Assembly (NCBI GenBank): GCA_016946835.1
Contig: JACVTC010000035.1
Coordinates: forward strand, 1,091,001 to 1,155,000
DNA length: 64,000 bases
From: Neocallimastix lanati (nom. inval.)
Taxonomy: Eukaryota; Neocallimastigomycota; Neocallimastigomycetes; Neocallimastigales; Neocallimastigaceae
Direction: 5' to 3'
The position numbers and the translations under genes were made by a program. The notes beneath the pieces are model-generated. The model searched no databases, had not been told where the DNA came from, and was given only the letters and a program-made list of their open reading frames with translations. This document shows positions 14,357 to 27,521 of the stretch, piece after piece (the first letter of the stretch is position 1; the number at the start of each line of letters is the position of its first letter).

Positions 14357-15785
14357 GGTTATTTACCGAGAAATCAAGACAGAAGAGAAGTAACTTTACA
14401 AAGAAAAAGAAAAGATTTTGCTGATACTGCAAATCAAGCATTTTCCAAAGGAGTTGCAGGACTTGACTATACATTATATCATCAAGTAAATAAATATTAT
14501 ATATATATATTGTAAATATTTGACAATTAAAAAAAAAAAAATAAAAAATAAAAATAAAATAAAGATAAAAAAAAAAAAAAAATTAATTGTATTAATTTTT
14601 ATTATTAATAGATTCATATTGATATTCCAAGAACGAATCCAAGTTGTTCATTATATCAAAATAAAAGAATACAAAAAGTAATATATATAATGATTTTTAT
14701 ATTATAATATAATGAAGAAAGAAAATATATTAAATATAATTAATATTACTATATTATTATAATAATATTAATTAAAAAATGTAATGTTACATTTAAAAAT
14801 TTTTTATATAATTAGTCTCTCGAAAGAATATTGTATTGTTGGGCAATAAGACACCCAGCAAGTGGTTATGTCCAAGGTATTAATGATCTTGTTACACCAT
14901 TTTATTATGTATTCTTATCATCATATATAGGTAATTATAAAGCCTGTTATATTTAAATAATAAATCGATAAATTAATAATAAATAATAAATAATAATAAA
15001 TAATAAATAATAATAAATAATAATAAATAATAAATAATAGTAACAATAAATAATAATAAATAAAAATTTAATTAATTAATTAATAATAATAACAATAATA
15101 AAAAGATGGTGATTTAGAAACGTACGATCTTGATTCGATTCCAGATAACGTTTTTGAAGCTGTTGAGGCAGATAGCTTTTGGTGTTTAACAAATCTTTTA
15201 GATGGAATTCAAGTAAATATATATATATATATATATTATTTATTTATATAAATAGGTGTTTTAATATACTAATAACAATAAATAAAATAATAATTTCTAA
15301 CAATAATAACAATAATAATGACAATAAGTTATTATTAATTTATAATTATCATTATTAATATACGTATAATATTTTTTATTTTTTATTGTTTTTATAAATA
15401 AAATATAATAATATTATTTTATTTTATAATTTAAAGGATAGTTATACTTACAATCAACCAGGAATTCATAGACAAGTTCAAAAATTAGAAGAATTTATTA
15501 AACGTGTAGATTGTAAGTATTTTTTTTTTTTTTTTTTTTTTTTATGAATAATTAAATATTTATAAATACGGTATTATAAATAAATATAGTAATTTTTTAT
15601 TAATTTATTTTATAAAGTAAAATTATATAATCATCTTAAAAAAGAAGATGTACAGTTTATACAATTTGCTTTCCGTTGGATGAATTGTTTATTAATGCGA
15701 GAATTAAAACTTGAGCATACTATAAGAATGTGGGATACATATCAGGTAAATAAGATATTTAATGTAGATAATTTTTTATGACTTT

Positions 15786-15817
<32 letters not shown>

Positions 15818-16132
15818 TTTTCTTTAATATAAAGTTAATTTCAATAAGTATAAACAAATATATTAAAATATTAGTATTTCTAATAAAAATAAAAAATAAA
15901 AAAATTTTTTTAGTCTGAACCAGAAGGCTTTTCTGAATTTCACTTATATGTTTGCGCAGCATTTTTAGTTAAATGGTCTAAACAATTATTAGAAATGGAT
16001 TTTCAAGATATAATGATATTTTTACAAAATTTACCAACGTCAGATTGGACTGAAAAAGATATTGAAATACTATTATCTGAAGCTTATATGTGGAAATGTC
16101 TCTTCCATGATTCACCTAATCATATATCATAA
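12279..16132 (+). CDS. GYP1: TBC-domain RabGAP, Gyp1/TBC1D22 type
   Basis: GTPase-activating protein for Ypt1/Rab1-class GTPases of the Golgi (family knowledge). Fourteen exons (12279-12291, 12609-12645, 12800-12853, 12932-12997, 13136-13818, 13933-14001, 14127-14197, 14357-14485, 14612-14677, 14816-14930, 15106-15212, 15437-15512, 15618-15745, 15914-16132) give 610 aa. Residues 1-300 are disordered: poly-Asn, then a charged DKEEDKKEDKKE-type tract in exon 5. The TBC domain begins near residue 308 (KLRKLSWSGIPKKFRPMVW). The arginine finger lies in HIDIPRT (about R381) and the glutamine finger in GYVQGIND (about Q416), so the GAP looks catalytically competent. The domain continues through DSFWCLTNLLDGIQDSY, RWMNCLLMREL and TIRMWDTY to the C terminus, the TBC1D22/Gyp1 layout. 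Exons 1-4 are tiny, so the exact start is less certain than the domain. Confidence 0.93.
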
Positions 16133-16282
16133 ATTAATATATATTAATAAGTAAAATATAAACAATATTTTATTATAAAATAAAAACTATATTTAGAATT
16201 AATTTAAATTTATATAAAATAATATATTTATTAAAAAAAAAAAAAAAAGTTATAATATTTGCATGTTTAAATGTGATATTAT

Positions 16283-16318
<36 letters not shown>

Positions 16319-16579
16319 ATTTACAATACAATTACCAAGTTTAACATTTATATAAATTTAATATTAATTATAGTACAAAAAAGTATCATAACCAATAATA
16401 AAGAGAAATTATTAAATTAATTTAATTAATTAATTAATAAATAAATAAATAAAAAATAAATAAATAAATAAATACATAAATAAATACATAAATAAATAAA
16501 TAAATAAATAAATAAATTATCTAAATTTACTAGAAATTTTTATTTTTAAATGATAGTTTTATCTGCTTTTTTTTTTAAA

Positions 16580-16610
<31 letters not shown>

Positions 16611-16662
16611 TAAAATAAATAATTGAAGAAACTATTTTTTTTTTTATTTTTAAACTAAGATT
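16133..16662. other. Intergenic A/T-rich spacer
   Basis: This is the 3' flank of the RabGAP gene, with poly-T (about 16286-16315) and AAAT tetranucleotide runs (about 16435-16515). Nothing else is seen. Confidence 0.7.
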
Positions 16663-17050
16663 AATGAGAAGGGAGGGCCTTTAGTCTCTCCCTTTAACGT
16701 ATCAGATTCTCATTAGATTCTTAGAAATAAGTCCGTCTCAACGCCAAAACGGTATTGCAAAGTAAGACTAATACGAAATACATTCTCTATATACCACTTT
16801 ATACGACGAACTTCTTTTCAGTGACCTCTTGAACCATCATCAAGGGAAGAAACAATTACACTAATCGTCTCACAGATCAAGTGCTCTTTGTTCTTAGTAA
16901 TTATATAGTTTAGCAATAGTAATACTTACAATGATTAGCGAACATTAACTTAATTTATAGGGTAAAACACCCTGGAAGAATGAAAAACGCCCCATGTAAA
17001 TTCAATAAGTAGTTGCGGGGTTGATCTATAAACTTTATGTGTATTTTTAT
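16663..17050. repeat. LTR-like repeat, copy 1 (Ty3/gypsy fossil flank)
   Basis: A markedly less A/T-rich block of almost 400 bp, related along most of its length to a second block at 18222-18540 in the same orientation. Shared landmarks include TTTATACGAC, CTCTTGAACCATCATC, CTCACAGATCA, TTAGTAATTATATA, CGAACATTAACTT and TTATGTGTATT. Gypsy-type protein remnants lie between the two, so I read the pair as diverged long terminal repeats of an old element. The left end carries nested inverted repeats (AATGAGAA/TTCTCATT around AAGGGAG/CTCCCTT). Confidence 0.7.
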
Positions 17051-17092
17051 TATAATAGAAGATTTGTTTTTCTAATATTCCTTTATCCTTAT

Positions 17093-17094
<2 letters not shown>

Positions 17095-17151
<57 letters not shown>

Positions 17152-17152
17152 T
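17095..17152. repeat. (ATT)n microsatellite
   Basis: About 19 trinucleotide units directly after LTR-like copy 1. The leucine-rich frame across it is not a gene. Confidence 0.9.
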
Positions 17153-17579
17153 ATGCTTTATCTTTTTATTATATATATTTTTATAATGGATAAAAAATTT
17201 TAATTTTTTGTATTTCTTAAAAAAAAGTATATTATTTTAGATTATTATTGGATAATAATCAGTCTAAAATTTGTTCGGAAATTATAAGAAATAAAAAAAA
17301 AAAAAAATAAATTTTTAAAATTTTTTTTTTTTTGTATTTAATATCTATTTATTTAATATCTATTTATTAAATATCTATTTATTTAATTTTTATTTTAATT
17401 TGTTTTTATTATTCATAATTTTATTTTTTTAATTTATCTAAATAAATTAATTTTATTAATTTTAATTAATAAATTTATATAAGTAAAGTTATTAAATAGT
17501 ACAAAATAAAATGATTTACAAACATTAACATTTATTAAAATCATTACTTAAAACTATTATATTTGAAAGTATAATAATA

Positions 17580-18141
17580 TTATAAAAGCTTTTGTTTTAT
17601 TGGCCTTGCATCAGGAATTAAATTAATAATATTATGAATAAGACCTGAAGGTATTATTTCTTCTGAGGAAGGAACAACTATTTCTAAATTGTCTTCCAAA
17701 AATTTAATTATATCATTTTAATATTTTTTGTTTAAAGTATTTAAGAAATGTTTATTGTGAATATGAATATATATATATATATATAACTATATTTTTGGAA
17801 TAATCCCTCAATTTTCTTCAATTCTTCATTTTTATGATCATTCTTCATAGCCTTGATTACGCATAACAACTTTTCTTCCTCTTCAAAATCATTATTAATT
17901 GGAGCAATGAAGTTAATTAATCTTTCTAGAATAAATTAACACAATTGTAAAAAATAAGGTGAATAAATAACTTATAATTAGTTTGTGTTTTTAAGATAAT
18001 TAGAATAACGTAAAAAGGATCAAATTCCGAAACATGAATAATTGAATGTATCCTAATATTCTTTAGTCGTTCTAATTTATAAGATATTGGTGAAATTTTG
18101 CATGGACCAAGTTTTAAAAAATAAAACAATATCATGAACAC
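17580..18141 (-). mobile_element. Ty3/gypsy pol fossil
   Basis: Old retrotransposon remains on the minus strand between two related LTR-like blocks. At 18141-17926 the frame reads KLGPCKISPISYKLERLKN followed by IRIHSIIHVSEFDPF, matching the integrase C-terminal segment that precedes the chromodomain in Ty3/gypsy elements. At about 17700-17585 the reading LIHNIINLIPDARPIKQKLL matches the start of gypsy reverse transcriptase. The element is heavily reduced and broken, with most of pol missing. The integrase piece lies upstream of the RT piece on the coding strand, so two copies or a rearrangement are probably involved. It looks old. Confidence 0.7.
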
Positions 18142-18221
18142 TTTTTATTTAAATCAATCAATCAATAAATAATAATTTTATAATAAAAATAATTGAATAT
18201 ATATATATATTTTATAAACCG

Positions 18222-18540
18222 GAATTAACGTGAGTAAGGTCAATAGGATCTCCATGGCTAATATGAAAGGCATTCCCTCTATTCAGCTTTATACGACAGT
18301 CTACTTATCTGTGATCTCTTGAACCATCATCGAAGGAGGAACTACACTAATCCTCTCACAGATCAGGTGTTCTTTGCATTAGTAATTATATAATCTAGTA
18401 AGAGTTAGGATTAAGGATTAGGGGTTACAATGGTGAACGAACATTAACTTCATTTGAAGGGAAAAATATCTAGAAAGATGAAAATCCATATAAATTCAGA
18501 TCAATCCAGAAAACCTTATGTGTATTAGTCCCGAGTACTA
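18222..18540. repeat. LTR-like repeat, copy 2 (Ty3/gypsy fossil flank)
   Basis: Partner of copy 1, related over about 300 bp but with many differences and small gaps, which suggests an old insertion. It contains a short run of telomere-like units (GTTAGGATTAAGGATTAGGG near 18406) that copy 1 lacks. Confidence 0.7.
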
Positions 18541-19330
18541 ACTAACAGAATAAAACCAGGAAAGATTTTATTATTTTTTAATGAATGAACAAATAAAATT
18601 ATTCTTGTTGGAATTGAGAAAATTTATTCCAGAAATAAATAATTTTATTATTAAATATTGTAGAACTTTACTATATTCTAAATTTAGAAAAAAAAATTAT
18701 TTTATTTTATTACTAAAAATTATTAATATAAATATTATATATGGAATATTATGGGTAATATTTATTATTATTATTTTTTTTATTGATAATCTTAATTTCT
18801 TTCTTTGTGGAAGAATCTTCCCTTATTGCTATAAAACCTCCTATCCAATAGTTTTTACAAATCTACTTTCAGAAAGAATGAATGGTTGTGGTTATAGCAA
18901 TCTTCATTATTGATTCAAACTTAAACTCTTCAGTCTAAAGGCAACAACAAATTATAACAAATAATACCTAAAACCCTTTAGTCTAAAACCAACAATAAAT
19001 ATTACAGCTTCCAATGATAAAAGTAATGGCAGCAGAAGTAGTGGCAGTGACAGTGGTAGATATAATGTTTGATAAAAATTCTAATAACCCATCTTATCCA
19101 TGGAAATAATGATATTATAAGATTCGACAATAATTTTTTTTTACATACTTTATTCTATGATAGTATTAATAATAATGATAATAATAATGTTAAGAATAAA
19201 GGAGGACATATAATAATTACTACAACTACACCTATCAATAATGAATTTATACCTATATTTATATATCATATTAATATTTTTTTTTAATAAAATGTCAACT
19301 TTATCCAATAATTAATAAAATATTTAACCC
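18541..19330. other. Less A/T-rich flank of the gypsy fossil, no recognisable gene
   Basis: A 110-codon plus-strand frame (18581-18913) reads as an Ile/Asn-rich hydrophobic protein that I cannot match to anything. It may be relict mobile-element DNA. A ~30-bp motif (CAGTCTAAAGGCAACAACAA and TAGTCTAAAACCAACAATAA, near 18930 and 18981) is directly repeated. I would not call a gene here. Confidence 0.5.
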
Positions 19331-19462
19331 ACCAATACTATATTATTAATCTTAAGATTTGAAAATCGGAACAGAACCATATATATATATATTTTTTAAT
19401 GTCAAAAATAACAAAATAATTTAATTTACAATTAATTTTAAACAAAACTAATTAATGGGCCT

Positions 19463-19503
<41 letters not shown>

Positions 19504-19623
19504 CATATTCTTTTAAGTTCAATAAATTATGTAGCACATGAATTGTTATTAAATAAAAATTTTCTATTTAAAGCCCACTATTTTTAGGATAAACAGAACA
19601 ATAATTGTATAGTTAACTTTTTT

Positions 19624-19674
<51 letters not shown>

Positions 19675-20319
19675 GATATAATTATTTCTTTTTTACATTA
19701 AAATTCATATTTTGGTTTCTTTTATTCTCCCACTCAATTCCTTATTTTACATTATTATTAAGATTTATATATATAAATATTAAGCAATATATTAATAAAA
19801 TAAAATAAAATAAAAAAAAAAAAAAAAAAAAAAAAGCAATTTTAGTAATAATTGTTTAATACTTCATTGTTCTTTTCTTAATTCTTAAAAAAATCATTTA
19901 ATGCATTTAACGTTATTTATTATTATCTTTAATAACAAAATAAAAAAAAATTAAATTTAATGATTTTTTTTTAATTATTGATAAATATCTATTATTATTA
20001 AAACGATAATTTAAAATTATGCTTTTAGTATTTTGTCTTAAAAAAAAAAAATATATATATATATATATATACATAATTTAAGAATAGGACTATCATTTTT
20101 TATAATTATTAATTTTTTTATTAATATAAAGTTATTTAAATGATTTAATGTGTACTTAATACCTTTTTTTAGGATTATAGGAAGAATAAATAATAGAAAA
20201 TAAATAATATATATATAAAATAAAATAATTAATATAAAAAAAAATAATAATAATAATAAAATAAATATAAATATAAATTTTTTTTTAACATTATTTTTAT
20301 TGTTTTATTTAGGGGTAAC

Positions 20320-20359
<40 letters not shown>

Positions 20360-20639
20360 ACTATTATAATGTATATTGATAATTATGTATTAAAAATAAA
20401 TTATATTTTAATTTTTATATATTAAGGTAATTTAGAACTTAAATTAAATAGATGTAAAATATTTTTTTTTTTTTTTTTTTTGTTTTATAAAGTTATGAAT
20501 ATATATATAATTCAATTTATTTTATTATATATGTATAGAATAAATTATTAATAGATAAATTATATAATGGGATTAAAAATTTAAAAATACAATTTATTCA
20601 ATATTCTTTTCTAACTCTTTATATATATAAAATATATAT

Positions 20640-20674
<35 letters not shown>
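19331..20674. other. Intergenic A/T-rich spacer with long homopolymers
   Basis: Poly-A near 19467-19501 and 19813-19834, and poly-T near 19628-19668, 20321-20355 and 20462-20480. This is the 3' flank of the minus-strand scaffold gene. No gene is seen. Confidence 0.7.
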
Positions 20675-23600
20675 CTATTGAGCAAAAGATTCAATTTTAT
20701 TATGTTGGGTAGTTGACGGTGAATAACTATCTTCATTATTTAATACATTTTTGAAGGAGTTATCAAGGAAGGAATCATCAATACTTTCTGCAGATCTTGG
20801 AATACCAGAAAGATAATTATATTTATGAAGTTCAGCATACGGATCAATAATAATATCTGACAATCTACCAATATTTTGATTTTGTTTATTAGAACTACTA
20901 CTATATTTATAATGATGACCTTCCTGTCCACTATATGGCGAATTATAATAGGATTGTGAAGTTTCACTTGAAATTGAAACTGGGGTATATAAAGACATTC
21001 TTGGATTATCATAATTCGTATCATAATTTATTGGTACATTTAGATTATTATTATTACTATTATTACTACTTGGAGTTAAACCATTATTAATATGACTCAT
21101 ATTACCTGGACTAACATACATATCATTTCTATTGAAAATAGTATTTCTAGCAGAAGTTGTTTCACCACTTAATAATGTTTGTTCACCACTAAGTCTATTT
21201 GTGGTAATATTTATTGGTTTATTATTAAGATTATATGTTATATTCGAATTATTTAACACTGGTGATTTATTTTTATTCCTTACAAGTGTTCCATCATTAT
21301 TGAAATTAGTATTGATAGTAAGATTTTGATGATTATCATTATTATGTTTTTTCATATTAATTTGTTGTTGTTGTAATTGATTCTTATATTGTTGTTGTAA
21401 TTGTTGTTGTATCATTTGAGTTTGTTGAGCTGACATTGGGCTTGTCATAATATTTCCATTATTATTATTATCGTTGTTATATGATTGTAACGTTGGACTA
21501 ATATATGTACTATTATTATTTCCAATAGTAGACATACTTTTTATATCATATTTTATGGCATTAAATTGCTCTTGAAGTGCATTAACTTCTCTTAAACTTT
21601 TCATATTATATTCATCAATACTTTCATTATTATATGAATTCATATTATTATTAATATTACTAATAGGTTTTTGATCTTTTTGTTTTTGAATTTGTTGATA
21701 ATTTTCATTTTTATTAATTTGGAAATGATCACCTATTTCGACATTATTGATATTAAAATTGTCAGCTTGATTCTTACTGTTGTCATAATTATAAAGATTT
21801 TGATCGTTTAATGGATATAATTGAATTTGTTTAATAGGATTAGATGTAATTATTCTTACAAATAAATTAACCCAAGTAATCATACTAAGTTGAGTATCAG
21901 CAGCAAAATGAAGAGTACCTAATTTTGGATCTTTTATTTTGAAATTAAACTTTTTCGAGTCCTGTTTATCAGAATCAATTTGATTATTCGCTGTAATTTG
22001 TAAAACTAATACAATTCTTGGGGGTTTCTCACTATTTATATATTGATCCTTTAAAAGATATAACGTATCGTAAACAAGAATTGCCCATCTCTTTTTCCAA
22101 ATCTTAAATGTACCATATTTTACATGAAGCCATCCTTGACGTGTGGCTAAATTGAAATCATGATATTGATTTAAATATTTATGCTTTTTATCTTTAACTT
22201 TTGGACTAATAACTTCTTTACCATAATTTTGATAGGCATTATTTATTGGAATTTTATTACTTGTTTTTCCATTGAAATTTTCATTATTAAAATTAATTAT
22301 TTTATTATTATTATAATTTTGCATTTGGTTTTGATTTACAACAGTATTCGATTGATTATTCATTAAATAGGGAGGATTAACCATTAATTCATATTCATTT
22401 TTATTCATTGTATTTGGATTTTGATATTCATTTTTATTGACATTCCTTCCCTTAACTAATTTTTTAGCACTTAACATTAAACTTTTATTATGATCATTTA
22501 TTTTTAAAGATTCATCATTAGGATTTACCATTTGATTAGATTTATTATTATTAAGAATAGGAACATTCCGTCTATATTGATCTGACATTGTATATTGTTG
22601 CGGGGAAACATTATAAACATTATTAAATTGGCTTAAAGTTAATTGATCTCTTCCATATTGCCTATTTTGTAGTTGTTGTTGCTTCAATAATTGATTTTGT
22701 AATTGTATATATTCTTGGTCATAATTTGGTGATTCTGTCATATAATCACTAACAGTAAATGTTGACATCATCTTTTTTATTTTCTAATTATTTAATAATA
22801 TATATTATTATAAATTTTACGTTAAATTTTTATTATTATTTATTATTATTTATTATTATATACTATTATTTTTATTATTATTATTATGTTATTTATTTAT
22901 TATTATTTATTATATACTATTATTTTTATTATTATTATTATTATTATTATATTATTTATTTATTTATTATTATTATATTTTATTATGATTATTATTATAT
23001 TATTATATTTTATTATTTTTACTTTTTTATTTTCATCATCAATATTTGGATTCTTTAAGGCTTTTTCATACAGATTATTCATCTCCATTTGATACGAATT
23101 AGCATCTAAAGTACTTTGTTTTGTTGGTGAAGATAGATTTTCAGAATTTTCATTTCCATTATAAATCATTTCTTCAAAACACTTTGATGAATATTCTTCC
23201 TTAAGTGATAAAATTGAATGCAAAAGGGTAATTCTTTCAGATAATGTACTTACACCTATTTCACGAAGAGTTGGTAAATTCATTTTAACTAACATTTCAC
23301 CATTAACATTCTTTTCTTTAAAGAATTTAGAAGCTGACGCATATCCAATCCTATAAAGCCAATCAGAAACCTCATCAACACTCCAGTTCTTTGGATTTTC
23401 TGGATCATTATCATTTATCATGAAGCCATCCATATATCTAGTAGTACGATTTGGACTAAATAAACTTGAAGTACCAGATATACCACTAAAGTTTTCAATC
23501 TCCATGGTACCAATATTTGGTTGAATATCTATTGTATTGATACCAGTTGGTTTATTACTTTTATTTACTGGTGAAGATGGAACACTATTACTTTTATGTT

Positions 23601-25046
23601 TTAAGCATGATTTCTTTTGAACAAAAGGTGAATGTATACTTGCACTTTTTGGTGTATATGAGGAATTATATTTAAAAGATGATGACTTCGCTGAGCTTGA
23701 ATGTGACAAATATGGTGATTTTGAAGCACTTCGAGGAGTACGCAATAAATATGGAGATTTAGGGGCATTATTACTACTTACATAATTCATCGATGGATTA
23801 GTATCAATGGTTATTTTATGAATATTCTTTCGTATAAATGAATCATTTTTATTATCGAATGAATTATCATTGATAATACTATTTTTATTTTTTCTATCAC
23901 TATTATTTATTAATTCTTGTTGGATATTATGCAATTGTTGACGTTTTAAAGTAAGAGAATCATCACCATTGTTCTTTTGAGGTAAAGGAGCAATCATTGA
24001 ATTCGTCATATCTTGTTCTTCCATTGTTGGGGAACGTATAATACTACCATGACAACTTGTAGCTTCACCATTATAAAAACTCATTACAACTTTAGCTGGT
24101 GATTTCAATGTTTTTGGACTAGATACCTTTTTTACAATTTTTAAGGAATTTGGTGTTTTAGGTGTTTTAGGTGTTTTAGGTGTTTTTGGAGATTTAGGGG
24201 ATTTCAATGAAGATTTTGATTCATCATTTGCTTCATGATTAAATGCTTTATCCTTTTTTGGTGGCTTCGGTGCTGAAATTTCAGATTTATCATTTTCAAC
24301 AATAAAAGTAGTTTTTTTTGGTGATTTTGGTGATGAAGATCTATTTAATGGTGATTTAGTAGGACTTTTTAATGAATTCTGTTTAGGTGATTTTAAAGAT
24401 GAATATTCGGGTGAAGAATTAAAATTATTATTAGAATTATTAGATTTTTTAGTCCCTTTCTTAGGTGAACCTAATTTTATCGTATTTTTTTTACTCAATG
24501 CTTGTTCTCTATAATCTAGTAATTTTTCAACATCAACGTTTAATATATTTTTATCAATAATATAATTGCTTGGAAAAATACCAACATTTCCATTAAATTT
24601 CATTCCCTAATATTAAAATATAAATAAAAACATTAATTTATTATATATTTCATTAAACAAATATTTATATATTAATTATTCAATAATATTAGTTTATTAT
24701 ATTTTATTTTATATTATTAAATACACTATATTTTATTTAATTTTACTCTATTATTTTATTCCATGTTAAATTACCTTCCACCAACCGTCATTATATTTTT
24801 CATCTTTTTCAAGTAACATTATGGGTTCACCAGCTTTAAAACCAATTTCATCATCTTCTTCCTATATAATTTTTTTTACAAAAAAAAAAAAATATAGTTT
24901 ATTTTAAAACATAATAAATATTCATTCAAATTTATGAATTTACATAATTAAAATGTATAAAAAATATTAAGAAATTAACATATATTTGAACTTACAGCAT
25001 TAAATTGATATTGACCAAATACAATTTCCTTTCCTTTTATAAGCAT
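20675..25046 (-). CDS. SH3-SAM-PH polarity scaffold, Boi1/Boi2/Pob1 type
   Basis: Four exons (25046-24996, 24861-24775, 24606-23023, 22783-20675) give about 1276 aa. If the last acceptor is the AG next to the ATGATG at 22771 the product is four residues shorter; both fit the frame. Domains in order: an SH3 domain at the very N terminus (about 1-65; FGQYQFNA, NDGWWK, GIFPSNYI), split over three exons; a long Ser/Pro-rich linker with many SP/TP sites, including four successive TPK units; a SAM domain near 455-520 (NWSVDEVSDWLYRIGY, LREIGVSTLSERITLL); and a PH domain near 790-890 (RQGWLHVKYGTFKIWKKRW to MITWVNLFVRI). The Asn/Gln-rich C-terminal tail contains a short coiled-coil-like stretch. This order is diagnostic of fungal Boi/Pob1 proteins, which link Cdc42, formin and exocyst at sites of growth. 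The SP/TP density suggests control by proline-directed kinases (inference). Confidence 0.92.
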
Positions 25047-27485
25047 TTTATTATTCTATTGTAATTTAATTATTTTTCCTGTTCTTTTTTTCTTTTTCTT
25101 TTTTTTTTTTTTTTTTTTAAATTCAATTAAATATTAATTTATTTACAAAAATAATATAACTTTATTAATACATAGAACAATTCTAGGTTATAAAATTTTA
25201 TATTATAATATTTAAAGATATAAATTGTTAGCTTAATTATTACTAAAATAATAATAATAATAATAATAAAATAAACTTCAAAATAAATTCTCTATCATAA
25301 ATATTAAAATATAATTTTAATTTTAAATTATCAAATTATTTTAACTATAATTTATTTAATTTTAGGCTAAACAATAAATAAATAGCAATAATTTATATAA
25401 AAAATACATATTTTTATTATTACTTTGTTATAATTAAAAGCTTTTATTTTTCTTGTATTCCAGTGATTTTATCAATATATTAATTTTGATTTCTGTTTAC
25501 ACTTTTATATATATATAATTGGAATTGCCATTCAATTTAATTCTTGTATATTCTTTATTCCATAGTAATAAAAATTTTATAATTCAAAGTATAATATAAA
25601 ATTGAATAGTTATATTTCAATTGAAAATATGCTTATTACGAAGAAAATTATGAAAAAAAAATATATTAATATTAAAAAAAAAAAAAAAAGAAATAAAAAA
25701 GTTTTCTTATAATATTTCTTTTTCCTTTTTCTATATTTCCCTAAGTGCTGCTGATTTTTTTTAAAAACAAAAAAAATAAAGAAAAAAATTAAAAAATAAC
25801 AATTCTCTTCTTTTTTTATTAATGGTGATGTAAAAAATAGAAAAAAAAAATTTTTTACTATAATTAAATTATAATTTTAATACTTTTAATACTATTTGTT
25901 TATTCATTTAATTTTATTCATAAAAATTTGAATTTGAAAATTTTTATTAATTATAGCTAATATATTGAATTTAAAATGCTAATTATATTTAGTATACTCC
26001 ATTAATTTATATCTACTATTTATTATGTATATAAATATACATATATTTAAATCATAAATTCTTATAATTGGATATGAAAATAAAATAAAAATAAAATTAA
26101 ATATAAAGAAATAATTTCAATTTAAAAATAATTAATATATAGTTTATATATATAATTATAATTTATAATTTAATAACTAAATCAATTAATTATATTATCT
26201 TAAATTAAAAAAAAATTTTTTTTTAAATTGAGAAAAATAGCAATAATTTAATATTAATTCAAATTTAAAAAAGTATAATACAATTAATAAATTACAAATT
26301 AATAATTATATATAATTTAATTATATTTTTGAAGCATTTTCATACAGAATAACATAAAGGCTTATTTATATTAATTTTTTATTTTAATTGAATTGACCTA
26401 TGAAATGTTTAATACTTATTTATTTATATATTTATTTATTTTAATTTATTTATTTTTATTTATTTATTTATTTATTAGAAGTTTCTTAATATTTATAATA
26501 AAATTTAATTTCGATACAGTAAAATATTATAATAAATAATTATATTTATATATAGTAAATAATTATTAATATATACTTTTTCATTATATAAAAAAAAGAA
26601 AAAAATTGAAGTTAATGTCAAAACATTTTATACATAAATATATATATTTAAAAAAAAATAAAAAAATAAATAATAAAAAATTAATATATAAATAAATAAA
26701 TAATTTAGAGCAATAATAAGTATTAATTATTTGGATAGTAAATATTAAATTGATATAAAATTTAAAATTTTTAAATTTATATATAATAAATAAAAAGAAA
26801 TTGATACATAAAAGTTCTAGAAATAAATTTTATCTAGTAAACTTTTATTAATAGTAATAAATAATATTATATTAAAAAAGTTTTAATAATTACCTTGCAT
26901 ATAATTTAATATTAAATTACTTATCATTATATACATTTAATCTTATAAATAGTTTTTTAAAATTGTTATCTATTATAAATAAAATTAAAATGATTTCAAT
27001 TAAAATATTTACTGAATTACATCTATAATAATTTTAATAGTATTTATAATTATTCACTAATTGATGATGAAATATATGAATTTCGATTTTTTTTTTAAAA
27101 AAAAAAAAATTGCATTAATCATTTAAATATATATAACAATAAACTTAATGAATTATTCAAAGTTTTCACCATTATTTTAATAAAATGTTCTGCACCGTTC
27201 TTTCAAATATATTGTAAATAAAAAATTTGGTAAATTAGAAATTTAAAAAAAAAAACTTTACATTTGAATGTCATGAAAACTATGAAAACTATGAATTGAA
27301 CTTAACTTTATAATCCATTATTTTATTTATGTATTACTTTTGATTTTTTCTTTTTTTTATAATATATAATATTAATGATATTAATATACAAATTTTATGT
27401 AATAAAAAAATATACTATAATATATATTAAAAAATATTAAATTTGTATATATCTACTACTTATTATTTATTATATAAAGAGTATA

Positions 27486-27521
<36 letters not shown>

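Noticed and set aside
18581-18913. 110-codon plus-strand hydrophobic frame
   Set aside because: No recognisable domain, lies in the flank of an old retroelement, composition explained by A/T-rich DNA.
20740-21024. Minus-strand 94-codon frame overlapping the scaffold gene
   Set aside because: Shadow of the C-terminal exon in another frame.
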